From Arthrobacter sp. NicSoilB8 (lineage in GTDB: Bacteria > Actinomycetota > Actinomycetes > Actinomycetales > Micrococcaceae): 64,000 nt of DNA. The translations under genes and the position numbers were made by a program. Of this stretch, positions 16,987 through 25,277 are shown piece by piece (within the stretch, counting starts at the first letter, position 1; the number at the start of each line of letters is the position of its first letter). The stretch covers positions 2,232,001 through 2,296,000 of the forward strand of contig NZ_AP024655.1 in assembly GCF_019977355.1 (NCBI RefSeq), written 5' to 3'. The notes below the pieces were generated by a model. It did not search any database and was not told where the DNA came from. It was given only the letters and a program-made list of their open reading frames with translations.

Positions 16987-18423
16987 GTGACCACAACGCC
17001 TGCCGAGGGAGTCGGCTTCCGGTCCCAACGCGGACCGGTGCTCATTGCCCTGATGCTCTCGACGGGTCTGGTGGCGATCGACGCGACGGTTGTGGCGACA
17101 GCGGTGCCTTCAATCGTCCATGACATCGGCGGGTTCACGTCGTTCCCGTGGCTATTCTCGGCCTACCTGCTGGCCCAGGCTGTTTCAGTACCGGTCTATG
17201 CGAAGCTTTCGGACATCATTGGCCGCAAGCCCATCATGCTCATCGGGATCGGCCTCTTCCTGTTCGGCTCCGTCCTCTGCGGAGTCGCCTGGAGCATGCC
17301 GGTCCTCATTGCGTTCCGCGTGGTGCAGGGCCTGGGCGCCGGAGCGGTCCAGCCCATGGCGATCACGATCGCCGGCGATATCTACACCCTGGCGGAGCGG
17401 GCAAAAGTGCAGGGCTACCTGGCGAGCGTGTGGGCAGTCTCCTCCGTCGTCGGCCCGACACTCGGCGGAGTGTTTGCCACACTCGGGATCTGGCGTGGCA
17501 TCTTCCTCATAAATATCCCGCTGTGCCTGGTGGCAGGCTGGATGCTGCTCCGGTCGTTCCACGAGAATATCGAGCGCGTCAAGCACCGGGTCGACTATCT
17601 GGGGGCGGGGCTGCTCACGGTCTCGCTCACCCTGCTCATTCTGGGCGCCCTCGAGGGCGGCCAGGCCTGGGCCTGGAACTCCGCCATCAGCAGCGCAGTG
17701 TTCGCCGGCGGCGCCGTCCTGTTCGTCGCGTTCATCCTCGTCGAGCGGCGGGCGGCGGAGCCGGTCCTGCCGCCGTGGGTTGTGTCCCGGCGGCTGCTGG
17801 CGACGACGGCGATGATCGCCTTCGGCGTGGGAGCCGTCATGCTTGGCCTCACCTCTTACGTTCCCACGTTCCTCGAAGGAGCCCTGTCGACCTCCCCGAT
17901 CCTGGCCGGGCTCGCCCTGGCGGCGCTGACCATCGGCTGGCCGATCAGCGCGTCCCAATCGGGCCGCCTGTACCTTCGGATCGGGTTCCGGAACACCGCC
18001 CTGATCGGCGTCACAGTCACCGTCATCGGCACGGCAGCACTTGCCCTGACGGCCTCCTCGCCCAGCATTGGGTTGGTGGCGGCCAGTTGTTTCATCGTCG
18101 GACTCGGTCTCGGGCTCGTTGCGACCCCGACCCTCATCGCCGCCCAGTCGAGTGTCGAATGGAATGAGCGTGGCGTCGTCACCGGCACCAACCTTTTCGC
18201 GCGATCGATCGGCAGCTCCATCGGCGTCGCCGTTTTCGGGGCGATCGCGAACGCCGTCTACGCCGGCACCCCGCACGGCGACACGGACCCCCACACCATC
18301 GTTGCTGCCTCCGCCGCCGTGTTCCTGGCCGTCATGATCTGTGCCGTACTTACTGTCGTCGCCGTCATCGCGATGCCGGCCACAAAACCCGTCAAACAGG
18401 CCCAGGCCGCCGCGCGGCGGTGA
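16987..18423 (+). CDS. MFS drug-resistance transporter (DHA2-like)
   Basis: A 478-residue exporter. It starts with GTG at 16987, with AGGGGAATGAG just upstream. Signatures are STGLVAIDATVVATAVPSIV in helix 1, AKLSDIIGRKPIMLIG in loop 2-3 and the antiporter motif SSVVGPTLGGVFA in helix 5; there are about 14 hydrophobic helices. No regulator is adjacent, and the 110-bp leader shows no clear operator. Substrate unknown. The last residues are basic/Ala-rich and cytoplasmic. Confidence 0.9.
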   Translation: MTTTPAEGVGFRSQRGPVLIALMLSTGLVAIDATVVATAVPSIVHDIGGFTSFPWLFSAYLLAQAVSVPVYAKLSDIIGRKPIMLIGIGLFLFGSVLCGVAWSMPVLIAFRVVQGLGAGAVQPMAITIAGDIYTLAERAKVQGYLASVWAVSSVVGPTLGGVFATLGIWRGIFLINIPLCLVAGWMLLRSFHENIERVKHRVDYLGAGLLTVSLTLLILGALEGGQAWAWNSAISSAVFAGGAVLFVAFILVERRAAEPVLPPWVVSRRLLATTAMIAFGVGAVMLGLTSYVPTFLEGALSTSPILAGLALAALTIGWPISASQSGRLYLRIGFRNTALIGVTVTVIGTAALALTASSPSIGLVAASCFIVGLGLGLVATPTLIAAQSSVEWNERGVVTGTNLFARSIGSSIGVAVFGAIANAVYAGTPHGDTDPHTIVAASAAVFLAVMICAVLTVVAVIAMPATKPVKQAQAAARR

Positions 18424-18468
18424 CCCGGAAGCGGGTGCCTGGGGACCTGCTTGGGGTCGGTCCGGCCG

Positions 18469-18800
18469 TCAGCCAATCCGCTCCGCGTGCATGACGATGG
18501 TGCCCTCCTGGCCGCGGACGTAGCAGAACCGGCCGGTATCCTGGAACTTTCCGACCCCACCGAAGAGCTCCGTGCCTCGGGCCAGCAGCCCGTCTGCTGC
18601 GGCGTCGATGTCATCGACAGAAATCGCGACACGGCGGATACCAAGGGTGTTCGGCGCCGCGTTCCGGCCGCCGCCCAAGGCCAGCGGGTAGTGGCATTTC
18701 ATTAGCTCGAGCCGACCGTGGCCGTCCGGCCGGAGCCTCCAACATCGCGCTACCCACCCGGGCATCCTCAAGGACCACCACCCAGCCGCCCCCAGCGGTC
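18469..18800 (-). pseudogene. Frameshifted VOC (glyoxalase-like) protein remnant
   Basis: The C-terminal half is well preserved: DGHGRLELMKCHYPL, APNTLGIRRVAISVDDIDAA, GRFCYVRGQEGTIVMHAE. That is the second beta-alpha module of a VOC-fold protein. The preceding segment, VVVLEDARVGSAMLEAP, also typical of the family, is in another frame, and the N-terminal module is missing. It follows the DHFR-like gene by about 90 bp on the same strand and was probably part of that operon. Confidence 0.7.
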
Positions 18801-18890
18801 GGGGCGCAGGCATATCCGGACCATCTGCCGCCCGTCGACGTGGGGCCGCTGGTGGCGGAGTACCTACCCGGCCGCGCGGAGGAATCGTGC

Positions 18891-19454
18891 TCAGCGTCGC
18901 GTCTCGTACCTGGTCAGGACCACGCCGCCGGGAAACGTCCGCGTCTCCACCAGATTCAGATTCACCCAACTGTCCAGCGCAGTGAAGAACGGCGTGCCGC
19001 CGCCCACCAGGACCGGATGGGTGGCTAGCGCGTATTCGTCGATCAGCCCGGCCCGCATGGCCGCCCCGGCGAGCGTTGCGCCGCCGACGCTCATCGGTCC
19101 GCCGTCCCCGGCCTTGAGCCGGGTGATCTCGGCGATCGCGTCGCCGGTGACCAGGCGGGTGTTCCAGTCGACCTTGTCGATCGTCGAGGAGAACACCACC
19201 TTTGGCGTGTCCCGCCAGTTCCGCGCGAATTCGATCTCCGCCGGGGTGGCGTTGGGCTGCTGGTCGCCGGTCGGCCAGTAGGAACTCATGGTCTCCCAGA
19301 GCTTGCGCCCGTAAAGGGACAGGCTGCTAGCCCGCTCCTGGTCGTGCCACCACTGGAACAGTTCGTCGCTCGGCGCGCTCCAGCCGATGTCGTCGCCGGC
19401 CGCAGCGATGTAGCCGTCCAAGGTCAGATTCATGCCGTAGATCAGTTTCCGCAC
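18891..19454 (-). CDS. Dihydrofolate reductase family protein (RibD C-terminal-like)
   Basis: A 187-residue protein of the RibD-C/YwjB-like DHFR fold, with the typical start (RKLIYGMNLTLDGYIAA), the middle YGRKLWETMSSYW and the NADPH-binding GPMSVGGATLAGAAMRAGLI. Family members are NADPH reductases of unknown or varied substrates, rarely true folate enzymes. The start is a GTG at 19454. A 32-codon frame (ATG at 19540) overlaps this start by 13 bp and may be a fragment of a lost upstream gene. Downstream is the decayed VOC gene. Confidence 0.88.
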   Translation of the reverse strand: MRKLIYGMNLTLDGYIAAAGDDIGWSAPSDELFQWWHDQERASSLSLYGRKLWETMSSYWPTGDQQPNATPAEIEFARNWRDTPKVVFSSTIDKVDWNTRLVTGDAIAEITRLKAGDGGPMSVGGATLAGAAMRAGLIDEYALATHPVLVGGGTPFFTALDSWVNLNLVETRTFPGGVVLTRYETRR

Positions 19455-19540
19455 GGCGCCAGCCCTTCCGTCTCGTGGTGGTCGAGGGCGGCATTGAACT
19501 CTGCCGTCCCGCAGATGATCGGCAGCATCCTGTCGCTCAT

Positions 19541-19911
19541 GGAACCACCGTAACTGCCCATGATCTGGATGCCATAGCCTTCGGTCCGCGTTTCAACTGA
19601 GCTGCCCGGTGAAGGATCGGCTTACGGACAGACAACCGAAGTGCAGGCGACTTCTGAAAATGCCACGCATCCCGGCAGCATGACTCTATCGTCGTCCGTA
19701 CACGTCCTCGTTCGGCGTCTGGGCATCCCGATTCCGCATCTCATCGTGAAACAAAACCCGCAACTATGAGGAGGCGCTGAAGGCACTCCGCCAAGCGGCC
19801 CGGCAATTGGCGGACGACACAATCGGCGCGTAGCCTGGCGGCTCGCGATCGCACATCCGCCTGCTCCACCGGGAGCTCTTCCCGGTCTGGCGTGCTTTTA
19901 GCGACCTGCGG
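19541..19911. other. Gene-poor stretch with a coding-like tail
   Basis: No complete gene is visible. Between 19750 and 19833 the plus strand reads NYEEALKALRQAARQLADD then TIGA and a TAG, a helical, coding-like C-terminus with no start or upstream part. It is probably another gene fragment. No hairpin or operator stood out. Confidence 0.35.
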
Positions 19912-20244
19912 CTAGTGTTCTTTCTCTACAACCAGTTTGTCGGGCGTCCACGACTGAATCCGGCGGTGGGAGGGCTGGCCCGCCGCCGTGGGGAGCGTGA
20001 TTTGTGCCCGCCCGTTTCCAAGGTCCTCCCAGCGACCCGGGATCGCCTGCCCGCGGTCGTCCGGGCCGCTGCCATGCCAGACGCAGCTGCCGTCCTCTTG
20101 CAGCTCAATGGCGTCCCGCCAACGTGCCGGCCCGAAGGCATAGTGGCGGGGGCGGAATACCATTGTCGAGGCAGTGTCATCCTCGTGGGAGTGGAGCCAA
20201 ATGCCAATAATCTCCGGCGGGGGGCCAGTCACTGCTGCACCCAC
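19912..20244 (-). CDS. Hypothetical protein (110 aa)
   Basis: Not recognised. The sequence looks genuinely coding and beta-rich, with regularly spaced aromatic and Gly residues (EIIGIWLHSHEDD, MVFRPRHYAFGPARWRDAIE, GRWEDLGNGRAQI, RRIQSWTPDKLVVEKE), as in small lipocalin-like or antiparallel beta domains. The start is GTG (20244, or GTG at 20232). It lies 24 bp downstream of the M43 protease stop on the same strand, so it is likely co-transcribed. It could be a protease-associated inhibitor or accessory, by analogy with the emfourin beside the M4 protease nearby, but nothing in the sequence shows this. Confidence 0.6.
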   Translation of the reverse strand: MGAAVTGPPPEIIGIWLHSHEDDTASTMVFRPRHYAFGPARWRDAIELQEDGSCVWHGSGPDDRGQAIPGRWEDLGNGRAQITLPTAAGQPSHRRIQSWTPDKLVVEKEH

Positions 20245-20268
20245 CCGGTTAGTGTCGTCATCCTTCCA

Positions 20269-21462
20269 TCATCCACCGCCGGGGTTGGCGGCGTCACTCT
20301 TTAGCACCGCGCGGATGCTGTCCAGGAGTGACTCGGCCCGCTGGTAGTCGCGGCGGAGTCGCTCGACTTCTTGGCGGAGCCGGAGTACCTCAGCGTCCCC
20401 CTCGCCAGGTGCAGGTGCAGGTGCAGGGGTAGGGGCCGGGGGAGCCAATGCCGCGGGAGTCGCCGGCGCGGGTGTGGGCTGGGCGGCAGCCGGTGCGAAG
20501 GCCGGCGCTGTCAGGAAGGAAGCCCGGGCACCCTCGAGACATGCGTCCATGCGCCTTGACTGGCCGTGAGTGAACATGAACATGGCTGCGTCATCGGTGT
20601 AGTCCATGTAGTTCATGAACATGTTGCCGTTGGGTCCGTTGTTGCAGCTGATTTGGGGGAACGACGGCTTGTTGAAGGTGGCGTCGGCCTGATTGGGCGT
20701 GTCGGCGACAAGGTCGCTTCCGCTGCACGAGCCGCGGTCGTCGCCCCAGATGTGCCGCAGGTCCAACCAGTGGCCGATCTCGTGCGTTGCGGTCCGACCG
20801 AGATCGAAAGGAGGCTGCGCCGTTCCACTCGTGCCGAAACAAAAGCTCGCGATGACAACGCCGTCGGTGGACGGAGGGCCGCCAGGGAATTGGGCGTATC
20901 CGAGGATCACCCGCCCGATCCCGTCCCTGAGTTCATTGCACACCCAGAGGTTGAGGTATTCGTCGCTTGGCCAGGGGTCTGCCCCGCCGGTCGCATTCGA
21001 CTTGACGTCGTCCAGTTCAGTGGAGAAGAACGGCATTGTTGACGGGGTCCGGGTGATCCCGTCGGTTGGATTACCGTGCGGGTCCTGGGACGCGAGCTCG
21101 AACTGAATCCTGCAATCAGCCACCCGGTCCGTCCACACGGGAGGAACCTGCGACACATCGGGGTTGCTGGCCCGGAAATCCTTGTTCAGGGACTCGATCT
21201 GGCTTTGGATCTGCGCCTGGCTGATGTTCTGGGAAGGATCAGCTTGATTGTGCACCACGTGGACCACCACCGGAATGCTGACTACGCCGCTTCGCGCGAT
21301 GCTGCGTGTCCGGTGCTCGTAGGCCAAGGCCCGGTTGTCAATCAGGGCGCGCCGTTCCTGGTAACTGATGCTCGTATTGAGAAGCCGGCGGTGCACTTCC
21401 ATGGTCCCGCACAATTCACGGGTACGCGGATTCGTGAGGTTTAGCTGGTCCAACTCGGTCAT
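20269..21462 (-). CDS. M43 (pappalysin/cytophagalysin-type) zinc metalloprotease
   Basis: A 397-residue metzincin-like protease. The zinc site is [11 protein letters not shown] (H227, E228, H231, H237), followed by IWGDDRGSC and the Met-turn NYMDYTDDA with M286. The N-terminal [14 protein letters not shown] segment is typical of this branch. After the catalytic domain comes a Pro/Ala linker (about 318-350) and a C-terminal coiled coil of about 40 residues ([20 protein letters not shown]). No signal peptide is visible, so export is unclear. The start is the ATG at 21462 with GAAGGAGA seven bases upstream. Its upstream region carries 11-bp-period GTTAC repeats like those before the M4 protease. 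Confidence 0.92.
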   Translation of the reverse strand: MTELDQLNLTNPRTRELCGTMEVHRRLLNTSISYQERRALIDNRALAYEHRTRSIARSGVVSIPVVVHVVHNQADPSQNISQAQIQSQIESLNKDFRASNPDVSQVPPVWTDRVADCRIQFELASQDPHGNPTDGITRTPSTMPFFSTELDDVKSNATGGADPWPSDEYLNLWVCNELRDGIGRVILGYAQFPGGPPSTDGVVIASFCFGTSGTAQPPFDLGRTATHEIGHWLDLRHIWGDDRGSCSGSDLVADTPNQADATFNKPSFPQISCNNGPNGNMFMNYMDYTDDAAMFMFTHGQSRRMDACLEGARASFLTAPAFAPAAAQPTPAPATPAALAPPAPTPAPAPAPGEGDAEVLRLRQEVERLRRDYQRAESLLDSIRAVLKSDAANPGGG

Positions 21463-21872
21463 CGTAAGGTCTCCTTCACCTGTTCGGTCGAGCAATGCGG
21501 CTGCCACTGTCCAGGAGCTGAGCAACGAACGGGGCGTTCATCCGCAGGAGCTCCGGCCACAAGCCCAAACCGCCGGCGCCCGGCACGGTGTCGAGGTGCG
21601 CGGTGACGAACGGTACCTCGTTGCATTCAACGTCGCTGGTCGGCCGACGTCCGTTGAAGAATCCTTGTCGGCCTTCTCGCGCTGAGTCTCCGTCATCAGG
21701 CGTTACTCGGGTGTTACCAGCCTCAAAGAGTTGCCCGGCCGGTCAGTGCAAGTAACGCCGCAATAACGCGGTAGGGCTAGAGTCGCAGTCTCTGGTGATG
21801 GCGGCTACCGGCCCTTCACATCGGGTCCTCGCCGTCGTTCACCACCGTGAGCTGCTGAAGACTGGAGGCGTC
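21463..21872. promoter_or_regulatory. Intergenic region with two SARP-like direct-repeat pairs
   Basis: This 410-bp region separates the M43 protease from the divergent histidine phosphatase. It holds CGTTACT at 21701 and TGTTACC at 21712 (11-bp period, plus orientation), and AGTAACG at 21751 with AATAACG at 21762 (11-bp period, minus orientation). Heptamer repeats with an 11-bp period, placing sites on one DNA face, are the known binding pattern of SARP regulators, and a SARP gene lies at 24041. A coding-like tail (VEVRGDERYLVAFNVAGRPT, ending at 21685, plus strand) has no start and may be a gene fragment. Confidence 0.55.
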
Positions 21873-22313
21873 ATGACTTCCCGGGAACGGGTGGAAGAGC
21901 CGGGGCCTGTTGTGGTCCTGATCCGGCACGCGGATGTAACGCCCGGTGGCGGCGCGGATCCTCCGCTGAATGCCGCCGGTACCGCCCGTGCGCAGCAACT
22001 GAGGCACGTGCTCGGCGACTGCGGGGTCACGGCAATCTTCGTGAGCTCGCTCCAGCGGACGCAGGCGACCGCGCAACCGCTGGCGGCAGCCCTCGGACTG
22101 CAGCCGATCATCCAGGACGACGCGGCGTCTATTGCGGCCGCGATCCGAAATCTGGCGAACTCCACGACGGCGCTGGTGGTCGGACACAGCAATACCGTGC
22201 CTGACGTGGTCGCACGCTTGGACGGCCCGGCGGTAACGCCCATCGCAGCCACCGAGTTCGACCGGCTCCTCGTCCTGGCAGGCCGCAGGCTTTGCACCCT
22301 CCGGTACGGGTAG
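21873..22313 (+). CDS. Histidine phosphatase family protein
   Basis: A 146-residue phosphoglycerate-mutase-like phosphatase. The catalytic phospho-acceptor is in VVLIRHADV (R18, H19), supporting arginine in SSLQRTQATAQPLA, and the second histidine in ALVVGHSNTVPDVV. The fold is minimal, as in SixA/YjgR-type proteins. The start is the ATG at 21873, four bases after GGAGG; a longer frame from 21795 is not family-like. It is divergent from the M43 protease and converges on the emfourin gene (15 bp between stops). Substrate unknown. Confidence 0.88.
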   Translation: MTSRERVEEPGPVVVLIRHADVTPGGGADPPLNAAGTARAQQLRHVLGDCGVTAIFVSSLQRTQATAQPLAAALGLQPIIQDDAASIAAAIRNLANSTTALVVGHSNTVPDVVARLDGPAVTPIAATEFDRLLVLAGRRLCTLRYG

Positions 22314-22328
22314 GGAAACCGGGCGGGG

Positions 22329-22640
22329 CTACGGCTCTATGGATTCGACGCGCTCGGGCCGCCCGTCAACCCACGCGAGCAGTTGGCGGACGCCTTCGGG
22401 GAGGGACGCCTCGGAATATCGGCGGCTGTCTTGGCGTCCGGACTCCTCCCAGGAGACCTCGTAGAGCTGGTCATCCGGCCGCCGCACGGCAGCAGGAGGT
22501 TCCCCTGGCTCCCGCAGTCCGGACCGATTCATGTGTGCGGCAAACATCTCCGCATCAGGCGGCGGCAGGTCGCTCGCATCGAGTTCAGTCCGCGCGACAA
22601 TGCCCGCGATGCCGCCGCCCCTGCGGATTGTCAGTTTCAC
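22329..22640 (-). CDS. Emfourin-type protealysin inhibitor
   Basis: A 103-residue protein whose opening KLTIRRGGGIAGIVARTELD and closing pattern (YEVSWEESGR, LLAWVDGRPE) match the emfourin family, inhibitors of protealysin-like M4 proteases. The start is a GTG at 22640 that overlaps the protease stop (GTGA), so the inhibitor is translationally coupled to the enzyme it would restrain. In characterised pairs the inhibitor protects the producing cell because the protease has no classical secretion signal. The same logic fits here. Confidence 0.85.
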   Translation of the reverse strand: MKLTIRRGGGIAGIVARTELDASDLPPPDAEMFAAHMNRSGLREPGEPPAAVRRPDDQLYEVSWEESGRQDSRRYSEASLPEGVRQLLAWVDGRPERVESIEP

Positions 22641-23710
22641 GACAGAACGCCGACCTCCTCCCATGCCTTCCTGACGGCCTTCTGCTCGGTCTCGCCGAAC
22701 GAGCCCGCGACGTCGACCGTGGCCTGCGCGGCCTCATCGAACTGGGTGCTGGGTCCCAGGCGCGTGGTCAGGGTTGTGTACCAAATCTTGCCGGCGACGT
22801 CCCAGGCGTGACCGCCCAGCGCTGTGGCCGCCAGATAGAACGCGTGGTTTGGGATTCCAGAGTTGATGTGCACGCCTCCGTTGTCGTTGCGCGGATCGTT
22901 ATCGTCGGGCAGATCAACGTAGTTGTCCATGTGGCTTGGCTGCCGGTCTCCTGTGTATGCCGTGCCGGGTTGGCTCATTGAGCGTAGCGCTTTGCCCAGC
23001 GCGGGAACAAGGATCCCCTCGCCGATGAGCCAGTCCGCTTCGGCGGCCGACTGCTTCAGGCTGTACTGCTTGACGAGCGAACCAAACACGTCCGAAAAGT
23101 GTTCGTTGAGGGCGCCCGGCTGCTTGCTGTAGACAAGTCCCGCGGTGAATTCGGTGACGCCGTGGGTGAGCTCGTGGGCGATGACATCCAGGGACCGGGT
23201 CAGGCCGCCGACCTGGAAAATCCGGCCGCTGCCGTCGCCATAGACCATCTGCGCGCCGTCCCAGAACGCATTATCGAACGCCACCCCGTAGTGGACGGAG
23301 GATACGAGCTCCATGCCGGCTCCATCCAGGGAATTACGATGAAGGACATCGCGGTAGAACTCGTATGTTGCCGCGCTGCCGTCGTAGGCCTGGTTTACCG
23401 CTTCATCTGCGGTGGGTGGTTCTGTCCATCCGCGGGCCCGGACACCGGGGAGGAACGACCTGCCCTTCTTCTGGTTGTCGTAGACAGTTTGACGGCGTTC
23501 TGTCCTGATGCCCAAGCTGGCCATACGTCCGCCGTCCAGGCTGAACTGTCGTGCGAACCGGCCCATCACGGCCCGTTGTGAGCGGATTGCCGCTGATGTG
23601 GCCAGTGCACGTACTGCGGCTTCGCGCTGTTTGGGCTTACCCTCGATGGCAAGCCGGCCCAGCAGGTCGGGAGGGGCAATTTGGCAACAGGTCCTGGGAG
23701 TTCGGGTCAT
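22637..23710 (-). CDS. M4-family metalloprotease (protealysin-like)
   Basis: A 357-residue thermolysin-fold protease. The zinc site is HELTH (179-183) with third ligand E203 in ALNEHFSDVFG, and the catalytic His289 is in HINSGIPNHAFY. The N-terminus carries the short protealysin-type propeptide with CCQIAPPDLLGRLA rather than a signal peptide and long FTP/PepSY prosequence. Family members act on cytoskeletal or competitor proteins and are controlled by emfourins, and one is encoded immediately downstream. Upstream lie three 11-bp-spaced CGTT repeats and a divergent SARP regulator. Confidence 0.93.
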   Translation of the reverse strand: MTRTPRTCCQIAPPDLLGRLAIEGKPKQREAAVRALATSAAIRSQRAVMGRFARQFSLDGGRMASLGIRTERRQTVYDNQKKGRSFLPGVRARGWTEPPTADEAVNQAYDGSAATYEFYRDVLHRNSLDGAGMELVSSVHYGVAFDNAFWDGAQMVYGDGSGRIFQVGGLTRSLDVIAHELTHGVTEFTAGLVYSKQPGALNEHFSDVFGSLVKQYSLKQSAAEADWLIGEGILVPALGKALRSMSQPGTAYTGDRQPSHMDNYVDLPDDNDPRNDNGGVHINSGIPNHAFYLAATALGGHAWDVAGKIWYTTLTTRLGPSTQFDEAAQATVDVAGSFGETEQKAVRKAWEEVGVLS

Positions 23711-23876
23711 GATGTTCCTTCCATGGAGTTCAGGATTGAGAATCTGCGAAACACCTTTTGTGAGTGGCGAAGGGCATGGAGTCCGACGTCGGTGCGCCGG
23801 ACTCGGCGCGGCGGTTCAGGCTGGTGAACTTCCCCAGCCGTGAGGGGATCGGTCGACCGCAGGTTAATTCCCCAGC

Positions 23877-23905
23877 CGTTACTGCAGCGTTACTCCCACG
23901 TTGTG
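23877..23905. promoter_or_regulatory. Triple 11-bp direct repeat, probable SARP binding site
   Basis: CGTTACT at 23877, CGTTACT at 23888 and CGTTGTG at 23899 form three direct heptamers with exact 11-bp period. They lie between the M4 protease (start 167 bp away) and the divergent SARP gene (start 136 bp away). The 330-bp intergenic region 23711-24040 holds no gene. The same heptamer occurs with the same period upstream of the M43 protease. Confidence 0.6.
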
Positions 23906-24040
23906 CGGGTGCCCGCACTCACGCCGTGTCGCTTCACAAAACCGGCACAATCGGCGGGCCATTGACAGGCCCAGCCGAAATGCGGATCCTCTTGGCTAGA
24001 ACTGTTCCAGCTCGCAGTCACGCTGGATTTGGGGGTGCCA

Positions 24041-24748
24041 ATGGGAAGCGGCGACTTTTGCCATTTTCAGCTGAGCCTTTTCCAATCGTGGAAACTCCGC
24101 AGTGACTCGTGCATCATGCATGTTGCGGCGCGTCAGCAGCGGCTCATTACCGCCCTGGCCATCCACGGTCCCCGCCCGCGAAGCTACCTGGTCGGGCTCC
24201 TGTGGCCGGAGAGTCGCGAGAGCCGGGCCATGGAGAGCCTGCGCGTGAGCATGCACCTGGTCTCCCGACAAGCCCCGGGCCTGCTGGTCAACGGGGGCGC
24301 CGAGCTTTCGCTTAGCGATTTGGTCGACGTCGACCTGTACCGGGTCCGGTCCTGCGTTCGAGAGCTAAGCCAAACCGGGCTCAACCGGAACCCCGCGTCG
24401 TCCCTGAACCTGTTACGCGATGCCGAACTGCTCCCGGGCTGGTACGACGACTGGGTGCTCTTTGAACAGAGCAGATTGCGGCAGGACCGGCTCCACGCGT
24501 TCCACATCATTGCCCGCGAGTCGCTGGCGCGCTGCGACTTTGAGCTGGCCCTGGAAGCATCGGAGGCAGCACTGGAACTTGAACCGCTCTACGAAAGTGC
24601 AGTTGGACTTCTCATTCAGGCTCAAAGGCATCAGGGCAACAATGCTGCCGCGCTTCGGGCCTTCGAAAAGTATCGAGCGAAACTGAACGAGGACATGGGC
24701 CTTGTACCGTCGGAGGGCATTCGGCGCCTCGTCGCCGACGTTCTATAA
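24041..24748 (+). CDS. SARP/AfsR-type transcriptional regulator (BTAD domain)
   Basis: A roughly 235-residue activator of the Streptomyces antibiotic regulatory protein class. The N-terminal winged helix is recognisable (VAARQQRLITALAIHGPRPR; YLVGLLWPESRESRAMESLR; VSMHLVSRQ) and the C-terminal bacterial transcriptional activation domain is a TPR-like helical array (LLPGWYDDWVLFEQSRLRQD; ALEASEAALELEPLYESAVG; YRAKLNEDMGLVPSEGIRRL). The ATG at 24041 was chosen; a TTG at 24029 is possible. There is no NB-ARC ATPase, so it is a small SARP. In this setting its likely targets are the neighbouring metalloprotease genes rather than an antibiotic cluster, since no biosynthetic genes are present. Confidence 0.9.
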   Translation: MGSGDFCHFQLSLFQSWKLRSDSCIMHVAARQQRLITALAIHGPRPRSYLVGLLWPESRESRAMESLRVSMHLVSRQAPGLLVNGGAELSLSDLVDVDLYRVRSCVRELSQTGLNRNPASSLNLLRDAELLPGWYDDWVLFEQSRLRQDRLHAFHIIARESLARCDFELALEASEAALELEPLYESAVGLLIQAQRHQGNNAAALRAFEKYRAKLNEDMGLVPSEGIRRLVADVL

Positions 24749-24813
24749 GCGCAGCCGGTAATTGGCGCTGCCCGTAAGAGGAGCGGCCCGGCCAGGCGGA
24801 ATTGGCCAGGTTG

Positions 24814-25134
24814 CTAAACATCAGGCAGGTTGTCTAGCCAACGGTTCACCACCGCAATGACTTCTTCCCGGTCTTGAGCAAAACTAATCGTGCGCTCGTC
24901 ACTGTTCGATGATCCCGCAATGATCCGGGCACGGAAGGGGACGGGACTTTCCGTGTCCCTCCAGACTCGGATGACCAAGGTTGCCTGGCTGGGCGGACCA
25001 CCGTTCCCGCCCTCGGAGCCCCCCGACGTTACCTTGTCTGCCACTATCAGCTCCTCTCGATCCAACCATAAAGTGGCTCCTTTGATCTGGCTCGCCAACT
25101 GTGGCAGCTTGGTTCCGCGCAGTCTCTCAGACAA
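24814..25134 (-). CDS. Hypothetical protein (106 aa)
   Basis: Not recognised as a named family. It contains ATLVIRVWRDTESPVPFRAR followed by ISFAQDREEVIAVVNRWLDN, a pattern seen in small actinobacterial proteins of unknown function (a short beta domain then a helix). A Gly/Ser-rich loop (SGGSEGGNGGPPS) precedes the core. It is cytoplasmic, with no membrane or signal segment. It stands alone between the SARP gene and the DUF3616 gene. Confidence 0.6.
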   Translation of the reverse strand: MSERLRGTKLPQLASQIKGATLWLDREELIVADKVTSGGSEGGNGGPPSQATLVIRVWRDTESPVPFRARIIAGSSNSDERTISFAQDREEVIAVVNRWLDNLPDV

Positions 25135-25277
25135 ATCTCGAGATTTCCTGCATCAGCTCAACCCGGCCCCGGGGCAGTGGCCCCGACTGCCCGCCGGGTG
25201 GATGATGAGGGTGACGAGATGAAGCACTGAGGCTTGGACGCGGGGCGGCTCCCCGCTGGTTGGGAGGGTGAACCACG

